Positions 61,240 to 64,000 of a DNA stretch of 64,000 nt are shown in pieces (positions within the stretch are counted from its first letter, which is position 1; each line of letters starts with the position of its first letter). Below the pieces are notes generated by a model. The model saw only the letters and a program-made list of their open reading frames with translations. It made no database searches and was not told where the DNA came from. The stretch spans positions 891,001-955,000 of the forward strand of contig NZ_CP093302.1 in the NCBI RefSeq assembly GCF_024362765.1. Direction: 5' to 3'. The stretch comes from Alkalihalobacillus sp. LMS6 (lineage in GTDB: Bacteria > Bacillota > Bacilli > Bacillales > Bacillaceae_D). Both the position numbers and the translations under genes were made by a program.

Positions 61240-61324
61240 TGTTACCGTTTTCTAAATGAAAAGATATAGAAAAAATTGCGATTTTCTCACCTATAATTGT
61301 GGAGATGGTTCGTAACCGTTTTCT
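61240..61324 (-). promoter_or_regulatory. Paired LacI/CcpA-type operator candidates upstream of galK
   Basis: Two near-identical elements read GTTACCGTTTTCT (61241-61253) and GTAACCGTTTTCT (61312-61324), 71 bp apart. TGTTACCGTTTTCT (61240-61253) differs from the cre consensus TGWNANCGNTNWCA at one position. A central CG with flanking AT matches the LacI/GalR family. Roughly seven helical turns apart suits DNA looping. Confidence 0.5.
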
Positions 61325-61342
61325 TTTAATTGTAAGAAAGCT

Positions 61343-61371
61343 TTGACTTATAGATAGAAATCATGTATATT
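61343..61371 (+). promoter_or_regulatory. guaC promoter
   Basis: TTGACT (61343-61348), 17 nt and TATATT (61366-61371) form a near-consensus sigma-A promoter, ending 63 bp before the guaC start. Confidence 0.75.
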
Positions 61372-61376
61372 ACGGA

Positions 61377-61421
61377 ATGGGCGAACGATTAAACGTCCTT
61401 TGTGTTTTAATATTCGTTTTT
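61377..61421 (+). promoter_or_regulatory. Candidate PurR operator (two PurBoxes) at guaC
   Basis: Inverted elements ATGGGCGAACGAT (61377-61389) and, on the minus strand, AAAAACGAATATT (61421-61409) resemble the PurBox consensus AWWWCCGAACWWT. CGAA and TTCG are 27 nt apart. They overlap the expected transcription start of guaC, so PurR would block initiation. Confidence 0.5.
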
Positions 61422-61434
61422 AGGGGTGTCTTAG

Positions 61435-62418
61435 ATGGAAAATGTATTTGATTACGAAGATATTCAATTAATTCCTGCAAAGTGCGTAGTGAATAGTAGA
61501 GCAGAATGTGACACGAGTGTTGAATTAGGAGGACGCACATTTAAGTTACCAGTAGTTCCTGCAAATATGCAAACCATTATAGATGAAAAGATTGCACTTT
61601 ATTTAGCAGAAAACGGATATTTTTATGTCATGCATCGATTCCAACCGGAAAAACGCTATGCTTTTATACAAGATATGCACGCGAAAGATCTTTTTGCTTC
61701 AATTAGTGTAGGTGTAAAAGAAGAGGAATATCGCTTTGTTGAGCAACTAGCAGCAGATGGTGTCATTCCTGATTATATTACAATTGATATTGCTCACGGA
61801 CACTCTAATGCCGTGATTGAAATGATTCAACATATAAAAAAGCAATTGCCTACTAGCTTTGTCATAGCAGGGAATGTGGGTACACCAGAAGCTGTTAGAG
61901 AGCTGGAGAATGCTGGTGCTGATGCAACAAAAGTAGGAATTGGACCTGGGAAAGTCTGTATCACAAAAATAAAAACAGGTTTTGGAACAGGTGGGTGGCA
62001 ACTAGCGGCGCTTCGCTGGTGTGCAAAAGCCGCAAGTAAACCCATTATTGCAGATGGTGGTATACGAACCAATGGCGATATAGCAAAATCCGTTCGTTTT
62101 GGTGCGACGATGGTGATGATTGGCTCCCTTTTTGCAGGTCATGAAGAATCGCCAGGCGAAACAACAGAAAGAAACGGCAAATTAGTAAAAGAATATTTTG
62201 GTTCGGCTTCTGAATTTCAAAAAGGTGAAAAGAAGAATGTGGAAGGTAAGAAGATGTTTGTTGAACATAAAGGTTCCTTGACCGATACATTAGAAGAAAT
62301 GGAGCAAGACTTACAATCATCCATTTCATATGCTGGTGGGTCAAAACTTGAATCAATTCGTAATGTTGATTACGTGGTTGTGAAGAACTCGATTTTTAAT
62401 GGCGATAAAGTCTATTAA
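61435..62418 (+). CDS. guaC: GMP reductase (type 2)
   Basis: A protein of 327 aa. [34 protein letters not shown] and [22 protein letters not shown] with the catalytic Cys175 are diagnostic for the Firmicute GMP reductase, as are [17 protein letters not shown] and [14 protein letters not shown]. It converts GMP to IMP with NADPH. GGGGTG precedes the ATG. It is monocistronic and divergent from galK. Confidence 0.97.
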   Translation: MENVFDYEDIQLIPAKCVVNSRAECDTSVELGGRTFKLPVVPANMQTIIDEKIALYLAENGYFYVMHRFQPEKRYAFIQDMHAKDLFASISVGVKEEEYRFVEQLAADGVIPDYITIDIAHGHSNAVIEMIQHIKKQLPTSFVIAGNVGTPEAVRELENAGADATKVGIGPGKVCITKIKTGFGTGGWQLAALRWCAKAASKPIIADGGIRTNGDIAKSVRFGATMVMIGSLFAGHEESPGETTERNGKLVKEYFGSASEFQKGEKKNVEGKKMFVEHKGSLTDTLEEMEQDLQSSISYAGGSKLESIRNVDYVVVKNSIFNGDKVY

Positions 62419-62427
62419 TTTGAATCA

Positions 62428-62467
62428 AAAAAGCTTTATGAGTAGATTGCTCATAAAGCTTTTTTTG
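62428..62467 (+). terminator. Terminator after guaC
   Basis: AAAAAGCTTTATGAG (62428-62442) and CTCATAAAGCTTTTT (62450-62464) form a perfect 15-bp stem with a T-run. Confidence 0.9.
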
Positions 62468-62496
62468 TAAAAAATGCTTTTAGACATACTGATCTA

Positions 62497-62787
62497 TTAT
62501 AAAAACCAATCCCAGCCTTGTCTTGGACGTCTTGTTCGTTGTTGATCGTGACATGCTACATTCTCAACTTCTTGATCTTCTTCAATAATAACTTTCTCAG
62601 GGTAATGATGGACGTGACGGTAGATTTTTTTTCGTTTTACAACGGTTTCGATCGGGTGAACTTCCGGAATGATGACAACTTCTACTTCTTCGACGACTCT
62701 TTTTTTAGGAGCGTGTATGATTGGGTCCGTTTCAGTAATATGAATGTTATCCTTCTTTTTCCCACATTTAGAGCAACGATGTTCCAT
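62497..62787 (-). CDS. CotD-like spore coat protein
   Basis: About 96 aa. An N-terminal CSKCGKKK pair precedes a His/Val-rich core, DPIIHAPKKRVVEEVEVVIIP then EVHPIETVVKRKKIYRHVHHYPEK, which follows the CotD plan (IHP...VHHYP). A tail with RTRRPRQGWDWF ends it. AAGGAGGTG precedes the ATG at 62787. It is probably an inner or outer coat protein made late in sporulation in the mother cell. The match is by pattern only. Confidence 0.6.
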   Translation of the reverse strand: MEHRCSKCGKKKDNIHITETDPIIHAPKKRVVEEVEVVIIPEVHPIETVVKRKKIYRHVHHYPEKVIIEEDQEVENVACHDQQRTRRPRQGWDWFL

Positions 62788-62889
62788 AAGATTCACCTCC
62801 TTAATAAAGCTCTTATTTATAAGCTATGTATTCGATTCTTATTGGACTCGTTATATGCCCTGGAAGGTGAAGAAAAGGCGGTTATACAT

Positions 62890-62920
62890 AAAAAAAGAGA
62901 AGCGGGTTAAACCGCTTCTC
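62890..62920 (-). terminator. Terminator after yutG
   Basis: GAGAAGCGG (62897-62905) and CCGCTTCTC (62912-62920), with an A7-type run on the plus strand, give a U-run for minus-strand transcription. Confidence 0.85.
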
Positions 62921-62926
62921 GTATCG

Positions 62927-63424
62927 TTAATCTCGAACGCCTGCCCCTTCTTCTGAGTGGGCGAGTCGGCTTGATGCAGCTGCAGCAATTGCGCCGACAA
63001 TGTCATCAAGAAATGTGTGGCATTTTTCTTGATTATGATCATTTAGTTTTGCGAGTATACCGGGCTTAATTTTATCCACATAGCCAAAATTTGTTAACCC
63101 GATCGATCCATAAACATTGACAATGGACAAGGCGATAATCTCGTCAATTCCGTATAAGCCTTCATCAGATTCTATAATCTCTTGTATAGGAGATGAAAGT
63201 TTTTTTTGCTCTGCTAATCGATCAAGCTCAATACCTGTTAATAAAGCGTTTTGAACTTCACGTTTAGCGAGTACTTTCATGACATGGTTTCTGCACATCT
63301 CTTTCGTTAAATTAGGGACGTAAGGTGTCTGTAAATCATAGACAAGGTCCATAATATCCTCAATTGTCACTCCACGATCCTCTAGATTCTCAATTGCTAA
63401 GTCAATTGTTATGTTGTGAATCAT
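62927..63424 (-). CDS. yutG: Phosphatidylglycerophosphatase A-like protein YutG
   Basis: A protein of 165 aa. EGLYGIDEIIALSIVNVYGSIGLTNFGYVDKIKPGIL and FLDDIVGAIAAAASSR match the PgpA/LtpC-type family as represented by YutG. The catalytic acidic residues of the PgpA core (D-E, D-D) are visible, but the protein is soluble, unlike membrane PgpA. AGAGGGG precedes the ATG. The exact reaction in bacilli is not established. Confidence 0.85.
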   Translation of the reverse strand: MIHNITIDLAIENLEDRGVTIEDIMDLVYDLQTPYVPNLTKEMCRNHVMKVLAKREVQNALLTGIELDRLAEQKKLSSPIQEIIESDEGLYGIDEIIALSIVNVYGSIGLTNFGYVDKIKPGILAKLNDHNQEKCHTFLDDIVGAIAAAASSRLAHSEEGAGVRD

Positions 63425-63453
63425 TGTAAGTACCCCTCTCTGTTTTTAACCAT

Positions 63454-63816
63454 CTATTTCTTACTATACCCTTTTTTACGCTGTGGAAATAACCATTCAC
63501 TCGAGATAATTTGGATGCCAGAACCTTTTGTAGGTAATATCCTTCTGACAGCACGGCAAGCCATTGATTCGTAATCTTCTATATAACGGCTAAATGTTAA
63601 CGGAGGGACGAGTATCTCAATCGTTGCCGTTGCTGCTACTTCATTGTAATGGTTTCGCCAGTATTTAAAATTCTCGAACTGCAAGACCTTAACCGAGTCT
63701 GTTATGGTTTTTTTATATTGTTGCTCAAATAATTGTCTTGTTTGTGGCAGATCGAGGTTTTTGTCACCAACATGAATGTATAAAGTTGTTTTGCATCTTG
63801 CCTTACAAACGTACAT
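63454..63816 (-). CDS. Hypothetical protein (120 aa)
   Basis: A protein of 120 aa. The start is the ATG at 63816, which has GGAGGTC upstream; a longer frame is possible but lacks a site. It is rich in aromatic and basic residues (FENFKYWRNHYNEVAATATIEILVP) with no motif that I recognise and no membrane helix. It has a CKARC pair near the N-terminus. It lies 29 bp upstream of yutG on the same strand, so the two may be cotranscribed. Confidence 0.6.
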   Translation of the reverse strand: MYVCKARCKTTLYIHVGDKNLDLPQTRQLFEQQYKKTITDSVKVLQFENFKYWRNHYNEVAATATIEILVPPLTFSRYIEDYESMACRAVRRILPTKGSGIQIISSEWLFPQRKKGYSKK

Positions 63817-63884
63817 CAATGACCTCCATCTCATCTTGTACGGCAAGTATACAAGAAAAGGGTGGTCTTGAAAATAATTGGATA

Positions 63885-64000
63885 AATAACGAATGTTTTT
63901 CGGTTATGCCGTTTTAATGTTCGTATTTTATATTGACAACTGGCTTCACTATTGCTAAACTAATTTCGTACTAAATCGTATAGCATTTCGATCGTATATC
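63885..64000 (+). promoter_or_regulatory. PurR operator and promoter for a gene beyond the window
   Basis: PurBoxes AATAACGAATGTT (63885-63897) and, on the minus strand, AAATACGAACATT (63928-63916) are inverted, with CGAA and TTCG 26 nt apart, as I recall for the B. subtilis purE operon. They are followed by TTGACA (63933-63938), 17 nt and TAAACT (63956-63961). The last bases TCGTATATC (63992-64000) could be the opening of a purine riboswitch, but the window ends there. No start codon is seen. Confidence 0.65.

Noticed and set aside
1..64000. Search for CRISPR arrays, tRNA or rRNA genes, prophage or transposase genes, and toxin-antitoxin or defence islands
   Set aside because: No direct-repeat/spacer pattern, tRNA cloverleaf, phage structural gene or transposase was seen. 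The lone TetR, GNAT and HD genes do not form a recognisable defence operon.

Overview
The window reads as chromosomal DNA of a low-GC, spore-forming Bacillaceae. It is gene dense, has strong AAGGAGG-type ribosome binding sites, frequent TTG/GTG starts and U-tailed hairpin terminators, and carries homologues of B. subtilis genes (ytvA, yxjB/rlmA, htpX, ydhF, ytcI/mbcS, rocB, yutG, galKT, guaC, ltaS). The CotD-like and CotS-like proteins support a spore former. The acidic exported proteins and gene set resemble the alkaliphilic Alkalihalobacillus/Shouchella group, but the species is an inference. I see no tRNA or rRNA gene, CRISPR array, prophage or transposase gene.

Layout. 0-7 kb: end of an S41 protease, a membrane-anchored hydrolase, a GNAT enzyme, a deoxyribosyltransferase-like protein, a lone Ser/Thr kinase, the LOV-STAS blue-light receptor and an HD phosphohydrolase. 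7-14 kb: a sugar ABC importer without its own ATPase, a methyltransferase-glycosyltransferase pair and a protein with the fold of a site-2 protease but without its catalytic residues. 14-27 kb: Bcr/CflA transporter, RlmA-type methyltransferase, Nudix, two repeat-containing proteins, HtpX, aldo/keto reductase, cell-wall amidase, an LtaS-family enzyme behind the remnants of two lost genes, a TetR-SDR unit with matched operators, and a frameshifted repetitive protein. 27-34 kb: an AraC-centred sugar/polyol oxidoreductase cluster, an acyl-CoA synthetase and mannose-6-phosphate isomerase. 34-43 kb: an unusual BCCT transporter, divergent from a sulfonate/nitrate-type ABC importer, then rmlACBD for dTDP-L-rhamnose and a VanZ-like protein. 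43-64 kb: atypical HPr-like protein, CotS-like kinase, GH18 chitinase with two chitin-binding modules, a YwqE-like protein without its metal ligands, a P1 peptidase, ROK fructokinase, RocB-like peptidase, a 14-TM efflux pump, a KAS III-like/STAS-like pair, galKT, guaC, a CotD-like protein and YutG. The last 120 bases hold a PurR-type operator and promoter for a gene beyond the window.

Four intergenic regions carry a non-coding repeat family. The short form (A) is about 215-220 bp, has terminal inverted repeats AATTTCATAAT/ATTATGAAATT and occurs at 7.3 kb and 21.6 kb. The long form (B) is at 3.6 kb. A copy at 47.1 kb has an A-type left half and a B-type right half. No complete undescribed defence or biosynthetic system is evident. 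The most unusual items are this modular repeat family, two proteins that have lost their catalytic residues (S2P-like and YwqE-like), the decayed plsY/aminotransferase block that was translationally coupled to an ltaS paralogue, an HPr-like protein lacking the Arg-Pro after its active-site His, and several operator pairs (TetR, LacI/CcpA type, PurR).
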